In this document: piece after piece, positions 50,075-57,933 of the stretch
How the letters are laid out: the number at the start of each line of letters is the position of its first letter
How positions within the stretch are numbered: the first letter of the stretch is position 1
Assembly: GCA_910578815.1 (NCBI GenBank)
Contig: CAJTSE010000010.1
Coordinates: 62,001 to 126,000, forward strand
DNA: 64,000 bases
Source of the DNA: an uncultured Acetatifactor sp.
GTDB taxonomy: Bacteria; Bacillota; Clostridia; Lachnospirales; Lachnospiraceae
Reading direction: 5' to 3'
Notes under the pieces: generated by a model
The model's database searches: none
Told to the model about the DNA's origin: nothing
The model's input: only the letters and a program-made list of their open reading frames with translations
Made by a program: the position numbers and the translations under genes

Positions 50075-51307
50075 TTATTTTGTAATGTAGTTCCATGGCG
50101 ACTGATACTCCCCGTTCAGACGCACACTAAAATGCAGATGTGGGCCGGTGGAGCGCCCGGTACTTCCCACGGCGGCAATTTTTTCCCCCCGGACTACAAT
50201 GTTATCCTTCTCCACGTAAAGCGCGGAGGCGTGCATGTAAATGGTAAACAGCCCGGAACCATGGTCAATCATCACATAGTTCCCCATGGTGGCACTATAG
50301 GCTGCAGCCACCACCACCCCGTCATAAGCCGCGTAGATTGCCGTTCCCTTAGGAGAGGCCAGATCCACACCGTTGTGAAACTGCTGCACTCCCAGCGTCG
50401 GATGTATCCGGGGACCGTAATCATCGGAAACCCTGGTGTACGAAGCCACGGGAAACTTAAATGTGCCGCCGTCATAAGTCAGTACCACACCGCTGTCAGC
50501 CAGAATCCTCTTCTTTTCTTCTGCAATCAGGGCTTCCAGTGTGGCAATCTCGCTCTCCTGAGCTTCAATTTCTTCCTCGTATTCCTTTATAGCCTTTTCC
50601 TTGTTGGTTATATCCGTTTCATAGGCCAGAATATCTCTGTTCTTTTGATCAATCAGTGCCTCCAGATTTTTCTGCTCTTCCTCCACACTTGCCTTCGCTT
50701 CGTCCAAGATTTCCTTTTCCAGCTCAAGCTCCTGCTTACACAGCTCCACATACTCTCTGATCAGCTTATAGTCCTGCCACATCTTTTGATCATAGGCCAT
50801 GACTCTCTCGGCATAATCCGCCTTATTCAGGAAATCCCCAAAGCTGGCGGATTTCAAAAGCATATCCAGCATCTGCGGGTCCCCGGACTCATATACCAAT
50901 CTTATGCGGCTGATCATGGACTCTTTCTGATTTTCTTCATTTCCAAGGGCCACCTCCAGCTCGCCCTCGGCTGCAGCGATCTCCCCTTCCTTCTCCGTGA
51001 TCTTCGTATTAAGGTCCCTGATATTCTGTTCGATCTGAGCAAGGCTGCCGTCAAGCTGAGCCACATAATTTTTCAGGCTGGAGCGTTGAGTCTCCAGTTC
51101 CTTTTTAATATTCTGTAAATTGCTGAGTCCGCTCTGTAACGTATCCTTCTCACCCTGAGCCTGACGTATCTGTTCCTCCTTTTCCCGAATACTGTCAGAG
51201 GTGATAGAGGACATCGTCAATGCCGCCACATCCTGCTTTGTTCTAAAAAATGTGACGCACAGCAGGGCAACGGCAGCAACCCACATTACCTTATTTCTTT
51301 TTTTCAT
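50075..51307 (-). CDS. Coiled-coil M23 peptidase (EnvC/PcsB-like), FtsEX-dependent murein hydrolase
   Basis: This 410-aa protein has a signal peptide (KVMWVAAVALLCVTFF), then a long coiled coil over residues about 35-275 (heptads rich in Glu, Lys and Leu such as IRQAQGEKDTLQSGLSNLQ). A C-terminal LytM/M23 domain shows FHNGVDLA (His311, Asp315) and GPHLHFSV (His390, His392), so zinc ligands appear intact and it is probably catalytic, unlike EnvC itself. FtsEX-controlled coiled-coil hydrolases of this layout split septal peptidoglycan. The gene starts 11 nt after ftsX, supporting a direct partnership. Confidence 0.93.
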   Translation of the reverse strand: MKKRNKVMWVAAVALLCVTFFRTKQDVAALTMSSITSDSIREKEEQIRQAQGEKDTLQSGLSNLQNIKKELETQRSSLKNYVAQLDGSLAQIEQNIRDLNTKITEKEGEIAAAEGELEVALGNEENQKESMISRIRLVYESGDPQMLDMLLKSASFGDFLNKADYAERVMAYDQKMWQDYKLIREYVELCKQELELEKEILDEAKASVEEEQKNLEALIDQKNRDILAYETDITNKEKAIKEYEEEIEAQESEIATLEALIAEEKKRILADSGVVLTYDGGTFKFPVASYTRVSDDYGPRIHPTLGVQQFHNGVDLASPKGTAIYAAYDGVVVAAAYSATMGNYVMIDHGSGLFTIYMHASALYVEKDNIVVRGEKIAAVGSTGRSTGPHLHFSVRLNGEYQSPWNYITK

Positions 51308-51318
51308 TGCCCCTGCCT

Positions 51319-52266
51319 CTATACATGCAAATGCTTCCTGACTGTTGTAATACTTCCCAGAAAACCGATTCCTGCGCCGACCAGAAGCGACACAGGCGTC
51401 AGTATTCCGAAGATCTGCTCCGTTGTCAAAAAATCAAGTATACTGCTGAGGATTTCAAATCTCTCCGCAATATAGTTCAAAGCATAATTATAAAGAACTC
51501 TGATCAGTCCCAGTGGAATCGCAGCTCCCAGCAGACCAATCAAAATACCCTCCAGTACAAAAGGCGCCCGCACAAAGAAATCCGTGGCTCCAATATATTT
51601 CATGATATTAATCTCCGTAGAACGAACGGAAATTCCAATAGCTACCGTATTACTGATCAGGAATATACTGACCGCCAGCAGAATCACAATGATTCCTATG
51701 GATACATATGCAATGAGCAGATTTACGCCGCTTAAAGTGTCTGCCGTCAGCGCGGAAAAGTTTACCCTGCGTACCTCCGGTATGGAATTCAGCCAGTTCA
51801 CCAGCGCCGTCTGCATGGAGACATCACTTAAAAACACCTCATAAGAATACTCTCCCTTCAGAGGATTGTCGGGAAACCCATCCGCATATTCCTCCGCGTA
51901 CTCCCCCCAGCTGTCATCCATATAATCAACCCATGCCTCGTCATCAGAGATGTATACCACCTCGGAAACCTCCACCCGGTTGGCGATCATCTGGCCGATC
52001 TCTTCCACTCTCTGATCCGTGGCCCCCGTATGGGACAGTCCCCTGGATGCGCACTTGTCATACTCATTATGAAAGAATACGGTGACGGACACCCCTTCCT
52101 CCACCTTCATGACCGTACTCCGGAAGTTTGCTACGATAGCATAAAACAGACCAAACAAAAAAAGGCAGGCGGAAATCGTTGCAATGGATGCCAGCGAATA
52201 CCACTTATTCCGAAATATATTGACAAATCCCTGGCGGAAGGTATAGAACAAAGTACTAATCTTCAT
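51319..52266 (-). CDS. ftsX: Cell-division ABC transporter permease FtsX
   Basis: This 315-aa protein has membrane segment 1 near residues 22-45 (SLASIATISACLFLFGLFY), an extracytoplasmic loop of about 130 residues that in relatives contacts the murein hydrolase, then three C-terminal membrane segments (LIAYVSIGIIVILLAVSIFLI and two more). EINIMKYIGATDFFVRAPFVLEG is the conserved coupling-helix region contacting FtsE. An inserted CASRGLSHTGATD in the loop is unusual. It overlaps ftsE by 11 nt. FtsEX transmits ATP hydrolysis to wall hydrolases at the division site or spore septum. Confidence 0.95.
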   Translation of the reverse strand: MKISTLFYTFRQGFVNIFRNKWYSLASIATISACLFLFGLFYAIVANFRSTVMKVEEGVSVTVFFHNEYDKCASRGLSHTGATDQRVEEIGQMIANRVEVSEVVYISDDEAWVDYMDDSWGEYAEEYADGFPDNPLKGEYSYEVFLSDVSMQTALVNWLNSIPEVRRVNFSALTADTLSGVNLLIAYVSIGIIVILLAVSIFLISNTVAIGISVRSTEINIMKYIGATDFFVRAPFVLEGILIGLLGAAIPLGLIRVLYNYALNYIAERFEILSSILDFLTTEQIFGILTPVSLLVGAGIGFLGSITTVRKHLHV

Positions 52267-52999
52267 CTATGTACTCCCCTCCCTCTTCATCATTGACAAT
52301 AACTCCCCGCTTCACGGTGACCACACGCTTGTGCATGGCGTTGACGATTTCCTTGTTGTGAGTCACTACCACCACCGTAGTACCATTTTCATTGATCTCA
52401 TTCAACAGACTCATAATTTCCCAAGAATTCTTGGGATCCAGGTTTCCTGTAGGCTCATCCGCAAGCAGGATAGCCGGATTATTCACCAGCGCCCTTGCCA
52501 GCGCCACCCTCTGCTGTTCTCCGCCGGACAGCTGTTTTGTCTTCGCCTTATATTTCCCCGCAAGACCGACAGTGGCCAGAATCGCAGGCACATTTCTACG
52601 GATTTCGCCCACCGGCGTCTCCACGATTCTCTGGGCAAAGGCAACATTTTCATATACATTCCTGTCGTTCAGCAGGCGGAAGTCCTGAAACACGACTCCC
52701 AGATTCCGCCGAAACTTGGGGATCTGCCTGTGACGCAGCTTTGCCAGATCATTCCCCATAACATAAACACTGCCGCTGGTTGCAGTAAGCTCCCGCAGCA
52801 GAAGTTTTATCATTGTTGATTTACCGGAGCCGCTGTCCCCTACGATAAATACGAACTCACCTCTGTGTATGTTCAAGGTCACATTATTCAGAGCAGGTGC
52901 GCCTGTGGAATAAACCTTACTCACATTGTCAAGATAAATAACGCCCTTCTCTTCTACCAGCTGTTCCCGCTTCCTTCTCAGCTGTTCCTTTCTTCCCAT
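52256..52999 (-). CDS. ftsE: Cell-division ATP-binding protein FtsE
   Basis: This 247-aa ABC ATPase has Walker A GDSGSGKST (54-62), Q-loop VVFQDFRLL, signature LSGGEQQRVALARA, Walker B ILLADEPTGNLD and H-loop VVVVTHNKEIV. The first 18 residues (MGRKEQLRRKREQLVEEK) form an extra basic helix before the usual start. It is retained because GGAGA lies just upstream of this ATG and there is no internal ribosome site. It starts 11 nt after the PucR-type regulator, so the two are cotranscribed. Confidence 0.96.
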   Translation of the reverse strand: MGRKEQLRRKREQLVEEKGVIYLDNVSKVYSTGAPALNNVTLNIHRGEFVFIVGDSGSGKSTMIKLLLRELTATSGSVYVMGNDLAKLRHRQIPKFRRNLGVVFQDFRLLNDRNVYENVAFAQRIVETPVGEIRRNVPAILATVGLAGKYKAKTKQLSGGEQQRVALARALVNNPAILLADEPTGNLDPKNSWEIMSLLNEINENGTTVVVVTHNKEIVNAMHKRVVTVKRGVIVNDEEGGEYIDED

Positions 53000-53010
53000 A
53001 AAAGTCTCCT

Positions 53011-54096
53011 CTAAAAGTCTGCATTCTCCATATACTTCATGTATTTCACCACCATCAGCGCAATCTTAAACGTAATGGCATTCTCAAACACGCGCAGATC
53101 AAGCCCCGTGCTTTTCTGGAGCTTATCTAAGCGGTACACCAGTGTGTTTCTGTGTATAAAAAGCTGTCTGGATGTCTCGGAAACATTCAGGCTGTTTTCA
53201 AAAAACTTGTAAATCGTAGTCAGCGTTTCTTCGTCAAATTCATCCGGGCTCTTGCCGTCAAAGATCTCCTTAATAAACATTTTACACAAGGGAATGGGAA
53301 GCTGATAAATCAAACGTCCAATTCCCAGCTCACTGTAAGCCATAATATTTCTTTCGTCAAAAAATATTTTCCCCACGTCCAGGGCCATCTTTGCTTCCTT
53401 ATAGGAGCGGCTGACCTCTTTAATCTCCTGCACTACAGTTCCGTAAGCAATCCTGATATTCCTGATGCCTTCCTTCTCCAGAAAGCTTTCAAGAGACTGA
53501 GCTGCTTTTTCAATTTCTCTGGCGGCAGTCCCGTCTGACAGCTCCTTGACCACAATCACATTGTTCTCATCCACTGCAGTAATAAAATCCCTGCTGTTAC
53601 TGCCGAAATGATTCCTTGTCAGCTCCAGAACATTATTGTCCCTCTCACCGCCTGTCTCCACAATCAGGACCACCCTGGGTACATCCGTCTGCACATGCAG
53701 TTTCTTAGAGCGGCTGTAAATATCTACCAAAAGCAGGTTATCCAGCAGCAGATTTTTGATAAAATTATCCTTGTCAAAACGCTCCTTGTATGCCACAAGA
53801 AGATTCTGTACCTGAAATGCTGCCATCTTGCCGATCATGTACACGTCTTCGCCGGTACCTACGGCAACCAGAATATACTCAAGCTGTTGCTCATCATATA
53901 TTTTAAAATACTGATAACCCTGAATTTCCTGAGAGTCCGCCGGCGACGCGGCAAACTCCACTACGGCCCCGGCACTGCCCACCATGTTCGTGGTGGAAGC
54001 CACCTCCTTGCCGTCTATATCCATGACGCAAAGTTCCACCCGCGCAATGCTTTTCAGCCCGTCGATCGTATTCTGCAAAATTTGATTTGAAATCAT
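53011..54096 (-). CDS. PucR/CdaR-type (sugar-diacid family) transcriptional regulator
   Basis: A protein of about 361 aa from ATG 54096 (MISNQILQN), with AGGAG upstream. The longer frame to 54279 crosses the promoter. The N-terminal sensor domain of about 130 residues begins SNQILQNTIDGLKSIARVEL and includes GYQYFKIYDEQQLEYILVAVG, as in sugar-diacid recognition proteins. A degenerate GGDEF-like middle follows, and the PucR-type helix-turn-helix at the end has FFENSLNVSETSRQLFIHRN followed by TLVYRLDKLQKSTGLD. Such regulators usually sit with carbohydrate or purine genes. Here it heads the ftsEX operon behind a near-consensus promoter, which suggests a metabolic input to wall cleavage. Confidence 0.88.
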   Translation of the reverse strand: MISNQILQNTIDGLKSIARVELCVMDIDGKEVASTTNMVGSAGAVVEFAASPADSQEIQGYQYFKIYDEQQLEYILVAVGTGEDVYMIGKMAAFQVQNLLVAYKERFDKDNFIKNLLLDNLLLVDIYSRSKKLHVQTDVPRVVLIVETGGERDNNVLELTRNHFGSNSRDFITAVDENNVIVVKELSDGTAAREIEKAAQSLESFLEKEGIRNIRIAYGTVVQEIKEVSRSYKEAKMALDVGKIFFDERNIMAYSELGIGRLIYQLPIPLCKMFIKEIFDGKSPDEFDEETLTTIYKFFENSLNVSETSRQLFIHRNTLVYRLDKLQKSTGLDLRVFENAITFKIALMVVKYMKYMENADF

Positions 54097-54201
54097 AACC
54101 CCCCGCTCCTCTGACCTTATACCGCTATACCCTTTTCTCTGAAGCTTTTGCTCTGTAAAGCTGAGCCTCCTGTTCCAGCATAACGGAACCCCTTGCATGT
54201 G

Positions 54202-54230
54202 ATATAAAAATATTACAAAAATATTGTCAA
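54202..54230 (-). promoter_or_regulatory. Promoter of the regulator-ftsEX operon
   Basis: On the minus strand a perfect TTGACA (54230-54225), a 17-nt spacer and TTATAT (54207-54202). This gives a leader of about 100 nt before ATG 54096. No other promoter of this quality was found before ftsE. Confidence 0.7.
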
Positions 54231-54257
54231 AAAAGCAATAGGTTTTATGATTTTTCA

Positions 54258-54290
54258 CAAAAAAACTGCCTGCGGTCACTCGTCAGGCAG
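54258..54290 (-). terminator. Intrinsic terminator downstream of yjfB and the fold-back element
   Basis: On the minus strand CTGCCTG and CAGGCAG form a 7-bp stem around an 11-nt loop, followed by seven T. It ends yjfB transcription after passage through the 161-nt fold-back element. Confidence 0.8.
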
Positions 54291-54300
54291 CTTGCAGAAC

Positions 54301-54461
54301 TAGTGATCTGGCACGTTCATTTTTGAAATAATGGCGAAGAATAAATTTTCACTCTGCAAGGCGGCGGAGAGGCGAGCACAAGGCATCGTTGACCGACAAC
54401 AACGCAGCAGATAGAAATTTAAGCAAGTCATTCGTCAAATTATGAACGTGTCAGTGCACTA
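54301..54461. mobile_element. 161-nt fold-back (MITE-like) element
   Basis: Terminal inverted repeats of 20 nt (54301-54320 and 54442-54461) match at 17 positions, consensus TAGTGNNCTGRCACGTTCAT. Interior arms also pair: AAATTT...TCTGC near 54344-54357 with GCAGA...AAATTT near 54405-54421. There is no coding capacity. The outer end provides the TAG stop codon of yjfB. It has the form of a non-autonomous mobile element or a long RNA hairpin. No target-site duplication could be confirmed. Confidence 0.65.
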
Positions 54462-54650
54462 GATGCGCATGTCGAAATTTCCTCCGATGCCGGGGTTCAC
54501 GCTCCGCTCCATCGCCGCAGCGTCAATCATCTGCACCAGACCTTCCCCTAACTCCTGATTGGTGTCCATTGCCTTGCCCAAGACGGCAGTAGAAACCTGG
54601 GACTGGGTGGAAATACTGGCTAACGCCATCGAAACACCTGCAATATCCAT
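54459..54650 (-). CDS. yjfB: YjfB-family putative motility protein
   Basis: This 63-aa protein begins MDIAGVSMALASISTQSQVS and continues TAVLGKAMDTNQELGEGLVQ, the pattern of the YjfB motility family: an amphipathic helix with repeated small residues, then a Gln/Glu-rich helix. It ends in MRI followed by a TAG that lies in the terminal repeat of the adjacent element. AAGGGGGC precedes the ATG. In Bacillus yjfB belongs to the motility sigma-factor regulon, but no clear sigma-D type promoter was found here. A weak TAAAAT at about 54728 may serve. Confidence 0.85.
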   Translation of the reverse strand: MDIAGVSMALASISTQSQVSTAVLGKAMDTNQELGEGLVQMIDAAAMERSVNPGIGGNFDMRI

Positions 54651-54778
54651 TTACACGCCCCCTTTCCGACACAGACCAACGGCCGTTCAACCTTCCACTT
54701 CCGCAGTCTGTCTTGAATACTGCTATTTTACCATACTTCAAGGTTTATTTCCATAGTAACATCACTTTTTTTAAATTC

Positions 54779-55621
54779 TTAAGATTTACATTGCCGTATG
54801 GTTTTTTCTCCTATCTGGACTTTTCCCTGTTTTAACAGTCTGCCCACTGCCCTCTTAAACTCGTTCTTACTCATTCCCGTCTCATGCCGGATGACCTCCG
54901 GCGCTGCCTTATCATTAAAGGGAAGTGCTCCTTCATAAGCATCCAGCAGCTTCAGAATCTTCTCTGCATCCGTATCTATCTGCAGATACGCTTTCTCCCG
55001 AATGCCAAGATCCAGCCTACCGTCCTCCCTGACGCGGATCACCCGTGCTTCCACGTCGGTGCCAAGCCTTACATCGCCGTAAAGCTCCTTTACGGCAATC
55101 AGCCCCGAATACAAGTTGTCCACCGCCACAAAGGCCCCAAAATTATCGCTCAGCTCGTACACTCTTCCCCGGACACGGTCGCCCGCCTGATAGGGACTGT
55201 CCATCTTAAGTGCCTCATACACATTCATGGTAGCGCAGAGACGGTCACTCTTGTCTATATAAAGGGAAACCAGGACCTCGTCGCCCTCCCGGACCTTTCC
55301 CCTCTGCTCCTTAAAGGGCAGAAACAGGTCCTTTTCCAGCCCCCAGTCTAAAAAGGCTCCCAGCTTACCTGTCTGAACCACCTTCAGCTCGGCTGCCCTG
55401 CCCAGCTGCAGTTTAGGTACGCGAGTGGTGGCAATCAGTCTGTCTTCGGAATCCCGGTAAATGAACACCTCCAGCCTGTCTCCCACACTGCTGCCCTCCG
55501 GGACCTGCCGCGCGGGAAGCAGTACCCGCTCCCGGTCTTCTTCTGGACTCACCGCAAGATAAACACCGAAATCCACTTTTTTAACAATCACCAATACCTG
55601 GCTTTCTCCCAAACGAATCAT
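54779..55621 (-). CDS. cvfB: CvfB-type S1-domain RNA-binding protein
   Basis: A protein of about 280 aa from ATG 55621 (MIRLGESQ), with GGAGGG upstream. A longer frame overlaps the upstream thioesterase gene. Three S1-like OB folds follow one another: IVKKVDFGVYLAVSPEEDRE, VVQTGKLGAFLDWGLEKDLF and VYELSDNFGAFVAVDNLYSG. A C-terminal winged helix follows (LPFNDKAAPEVIRHETGMSK, GRLLKQGKVQI). This is the CvfB/YitL architecture, which binds RNA and affects virulence factor expression in staphylococci. It lies 31 nt after the thioesterase stop. Confidence 0.92.
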   Translation of the reverse strand: MIRLGESQVLVIVKKVDFGVYLAVSPEEDRERVLLPARQVPEGSSVGDRLEVFIYRDSEDRLIATTRVPKLQLGRAAELKVVQTGKLGAFLDWGLEKDLFLPFKEQRGKVREGDEVLVSLYIDKSDRLCATMNVYEALKMDSPYQAGDRVRGRVYELSDNFGAFVAVDNLYSGLIAVKELYGDVRLGTDVEARVIRVREDGRLDLGIREKAYLQIDTDAEKILKLLDAYEGALPFNDKAAPEVIRHETGMSKNEFKRAVGRLLKQGKVQIGEKTIRQCKS

Positions 55622-55652
55622 ATTCCCTCCGCACTCATCCCAGACCACAGCT

Positions 55653-56369
55653 TCATTGTTCCTTATGGCCCAAAAACTCGGCAACAACATAAGTCCCGCC
55701 ATCTTTATCCGCCAGTCTGACTACCACTCTTTCTTCTTCCTCCGTCACACGGGGCAGCAGCACGTCATGCAGAAACGCCTGCTTTTTATACTCCGCCCGT
55801 ACCTGCCCAATCTCAAAGCCCTCCGGCAGAAAATCCATGGCTATATCCAAAAACTGCTGATTGTTCACATGATGGTTTGTATCCAAGTGATGCTTTTTTA
55901 CCGTAAGGGGCTCCTGCGCCACGCCCTCGCCGGCAGCCGCAATTTTTCTGGAACAATAATCCATCTCCAGTCTCGGCGCTCTTACATACCGCTCCACCAT
56001 GATTTCCGGAACCGCTGTGGGCCTGCCCGTTTCCGTATTCAAAAGGCTCCAGAGGGAATTTGCCTTTGCAATATAGTTACCCTGCTCATCCAGCATGGCA
56101 AAGTTTCTGTAACCCAAAAATCCTTTCAAGTCATAGGGCTGGGTGCCGATAATTACCTTTTCACCCAGCCTGGGATACCGCTCCACTACAATCTGCCAGA
56201 AACACAGCACCCAGACCAGCTTCGCTTCCTTTAAATAACTGACTCCCAGTTCCAAATCCTCCGACTGGAAGGTAGAACAATCCTGAAAATAATTAATGAG
56301 GGCTGCCATGGTAAGTCTTCCGTCACTGTCAACCTCACTATATCTGATTCTGCTTTCAAATGTATACAT
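55653..56369 (-). CDS. Acyl-ACP thioesterase (FatA/FatB-like)
   Basis: This 238-aa tandem hot-dog protein opens YTFESRIRYSEVDSDGRLTM, in which the first hot-dog contains the D-x-x-G start. LGVSYLKEAKLVWVLCFWQI and GTQPYDLKGFLGYRNFAML follow. The second half has KHHLDTNHHVNNQQFLDIAM, with the Asn/His pair typical of the acyl-ACP thioesterase active site, and VRAEYKKQAFLHD. It would release free fatty acids from acyl carrier protein. In anaerobic Firmicutes its physiological role is unclear. It is cotranscribed with cvfB. Confidence 0.9.
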   Translation of the reverse strand: MYTFESRIRYSEVDSDGRLTMAALINYFQDCSTFQSEDLELGVSYLKEAKLVWVLCFWQIVVERYPRLGEKVIIGTQPYDLKGFLGYRNFAMLDEQGNYIAKANSLWSLLNTETGRPTAVPEIMVERYVRAPRLEMDYCSRKIAAAGEGVAQEPLTVKKHHLDTNHHVNNQQFLDIAMDFLPEGFEIGQVRAEYKKQAFLHDVLLPRVTEEEERVVVRLADKDGGTYVVAEFLGHKEQ

Positions 56370-56441
56370 AAATCCTCCCTGTCAGAACATTTTACTGCAA
56401 TCAGGGTATATCCCCGGCTCAAATTGCCGCGTTTTCTTAAC

Positions 56442-57440
56442 TTACGCGAACAGCTGGCCTATGATTTGGACCAGCCAAAAGAGGCCAAACACCGCCATCC
56501 CCGCGTTCCCCAAAGCAATACTGAGCTTTACCTGCCTGGGAATAGTGGTCTGTCCAGGCTCAAAAACAAACCTTTTCTTGACGGCAAAAACAATAAACAG
56601 CACCACTCCCGTTACAAGCATGGAAAGAATAAACAGAAGCAAAAGACCATAAAGCAAAAACCACGCAAAATTACTCCGGATCAGCTCCATCATTTCGGAG
56701 GCGGAACCGCTAACTGCAGATGCCATATAGTTGTCCAGATCCATCTTTCTCAATAATATGGTGGGGAGAAATCCTCCCATAAAATTAAACAGCATATGCA
56801 GGGAAATCGTGATTTTTATATTTCCCGTCTTTACATAAAGATAAGCCAGAAACGTCCCTATAACGGCGGCATAGACAAACTGATTCAAATTGCCATGAAA
56901 CAGCCCGAACATCAGGCCGGAAACCACCACTGCCACTCCTTGACCGTAATGCACGGTCCTGTCCACAATCAGTTTTCGAAATACCAGCTCCTCCATAATA
57001 GGAGCACAGATCACCGTATAAAACAGCACGGACCACGGGCTTAAGGATGTGACCACAGAGGTAATGGGATTCCCTACGGAATTTCCTATGAAAAGACCGA
57101 TAAGTGTGGTCATAATCAACCCGATAATATTTGCGGCATAGGCAAGTCCTATACAAATAATGGCTGAAAGCACATACTGCCCTGCCGTCATCTTATGTTT
57201 TTCGATATGCTCCGCAGGCACACATTTTTTCAGAAATAACGCCAGTAGAGGAAATCCCACAAGATACATGGGTGCCATGGAAAAAAACAAATTCATGTTC
57301 ATGTCGTACAGCCATTCTGGCTTCACCAGCCTTAAGATCAATCCCGCAGCCATCTGTAAAACAAAAATAACCGCAGTGGCCGCCATATACAGCCAGCCCA
57401 TTCTGGAAAAGTGTTTTTTTGCCGCAATCAGTTCCTGCAT
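56442..57440 (-). CDS. CPBP-family intramembrane metalloprotease (Abi/CAAX-like)
   Basis: This 332-aa protein has about eight membrane segments. The CPBP motifs are EELVFRKL (Glu-Glu-x3-Arg), GLFHGNLNQF (His) and HMLFNFMGG (His-x3-Asn). Such proteins cleave within membranes or, in bacteriocin producers, give immunity. No bacteriocin gene is nearby, so a general role is more likely. GGAGG lies upstream of the ATG. A TATACT element about 60 nt upstream is a possible promoter. The gap 57441-57602 holds nothing else clear. Confidence 0.88.
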   Translation of the reverse strand: MQELIAAKKHFSRMGWLYMAATAVIFVLQMAAGLILRLVKPEWLYDMNMNLFFSMAPMYLVGFPLLALFLKKCVPAEHIEKHKMTAGQYVLSAIICIGLAYAANIIGLIMTTLIGLFIGNSVGNPITSVVTSLSPWSVLFYTVICAPIMEELVFRKLIVDRTVHYGQGVAVVVSGLMFGLFHGNLNQFVYAAVIGTFLAYLYVKTGNIKITISLHMLFNFMGGFLPTILLRKMDLDNYMASAVSGSASEMMELIRSNFAWFLLYGLLLLFILSMLVTGVVLFIVFAVKKRFVFEPGQTTIPRQVKLSIALGNAGMAVFGLFWLVQIIGQLFA

Positions 57441-57602
57441 TCTTATCCTCCGTCGGTTTTAAGATTTTCTCTTTGTTTATGGTATTTTTACAGTATAACA
57501 TCTTTTATTTTCTTTTACCACCAATATATCCTTAATTTTCTTCCCGGTTTCCATAATCGGAAAACAATATGAAACGGTCAACATTTCCGCCGAATTAAAA
57601 TG

Positions 57603-57628
57603 ACCCCGGTGAATCTCTTCACCGGGGT
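57603..57628 (-). terminator. Terminator after tRNA-Gln
   Basis: A perfect stem, ACCCCGGTGAA with TTCACCGGGGT, encloses a 4-nt loop, followed on the minus strand by CATTTT. A smaller CAGGGT/ACCCTG hairpin lies between it and the tRNA. Confidence 0.85.
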
Positions 57629-57656
57629 CCCTGCACAGGGTAAACCCTGCTTTTAA

Positions 57657-57728
57657 CAGGGCTACAAGGATTCGAACCTTGAAATGACGGAGTCAGAGTC
57701 CGTTGCCTTACCGTTTGGCGATAGCCCT
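57657..57728 (-). tRNA. tRNA-Gln (anticodon CTG)
   Basis: This 72-nt tRNA folds fully. The acceptor stem is AGGGCTA with TAGCCCT and discriminator G. The D-arm is GCC...GGC, the anticodon stem ACGGA with TCCGT around loop CTCTGAC, and the T-arm CAAGG TTCGAAT CCTTG. The anticodon is CTG, reading CAG. The GCCAAACGGTAAGGC D-arm is typical of Gln (or Glu) isoacceptors. CCA is not encoded. It is a single tRNA gene with its own promoter and terminator. Confidence 0.95.
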
Positions 57729-57746
57729 ATCTGTGTTACTTGATGA

Positions 57747-57775
57747 ATTATACACGAAGTATTCCCATTTTGCAA
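57747..57775 (-). promoter_or_regulatory. Promoter of tRNA-Gln
   Basis: On the minus strand TTGCAA (57775-57770), 17 nt, then a perfect TATAAT (57752-57747), 19 nt before the mature tRNA 5' end. This is a well-formed stable-RNA promoter spacing. Confidence 0.75.
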
Positions 57776-57839
57776 GAGAAAATTTCAAAAAAAACGGCAA
57801 AATTTCTCAACGGATTTCTAAAGTTATTTCCAAACAAAA

Positions 57840-57876
57840 GATACTTTGAACTGCACCTTCTGCCTTTCAAAGTATC
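57840..57876 (-). terminator. Terminator of glnN
   Basis: On the minus strand GATACTTTGA and TCAAAGTATC form a perfect 10-bp stem around a 17-nt loop, followed by TTTTGTTT. It lies about 57 nt past the glnN stop. Confidence 0.75.
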
Positions 57877-57933
57877 CCTCGCCTTTATCTGATCTGACAA
57901 TGTGTCATTTCTTCGTCTGCCGAAATCTGCATT

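Noticed and set aside
56442..57440. Bacteriocin immunity function for the CPBP protein
   Set aside because: No bacteriocin precursor, exporter or modification gene is adjacent. The motifs indicate only a general CPBP protease.
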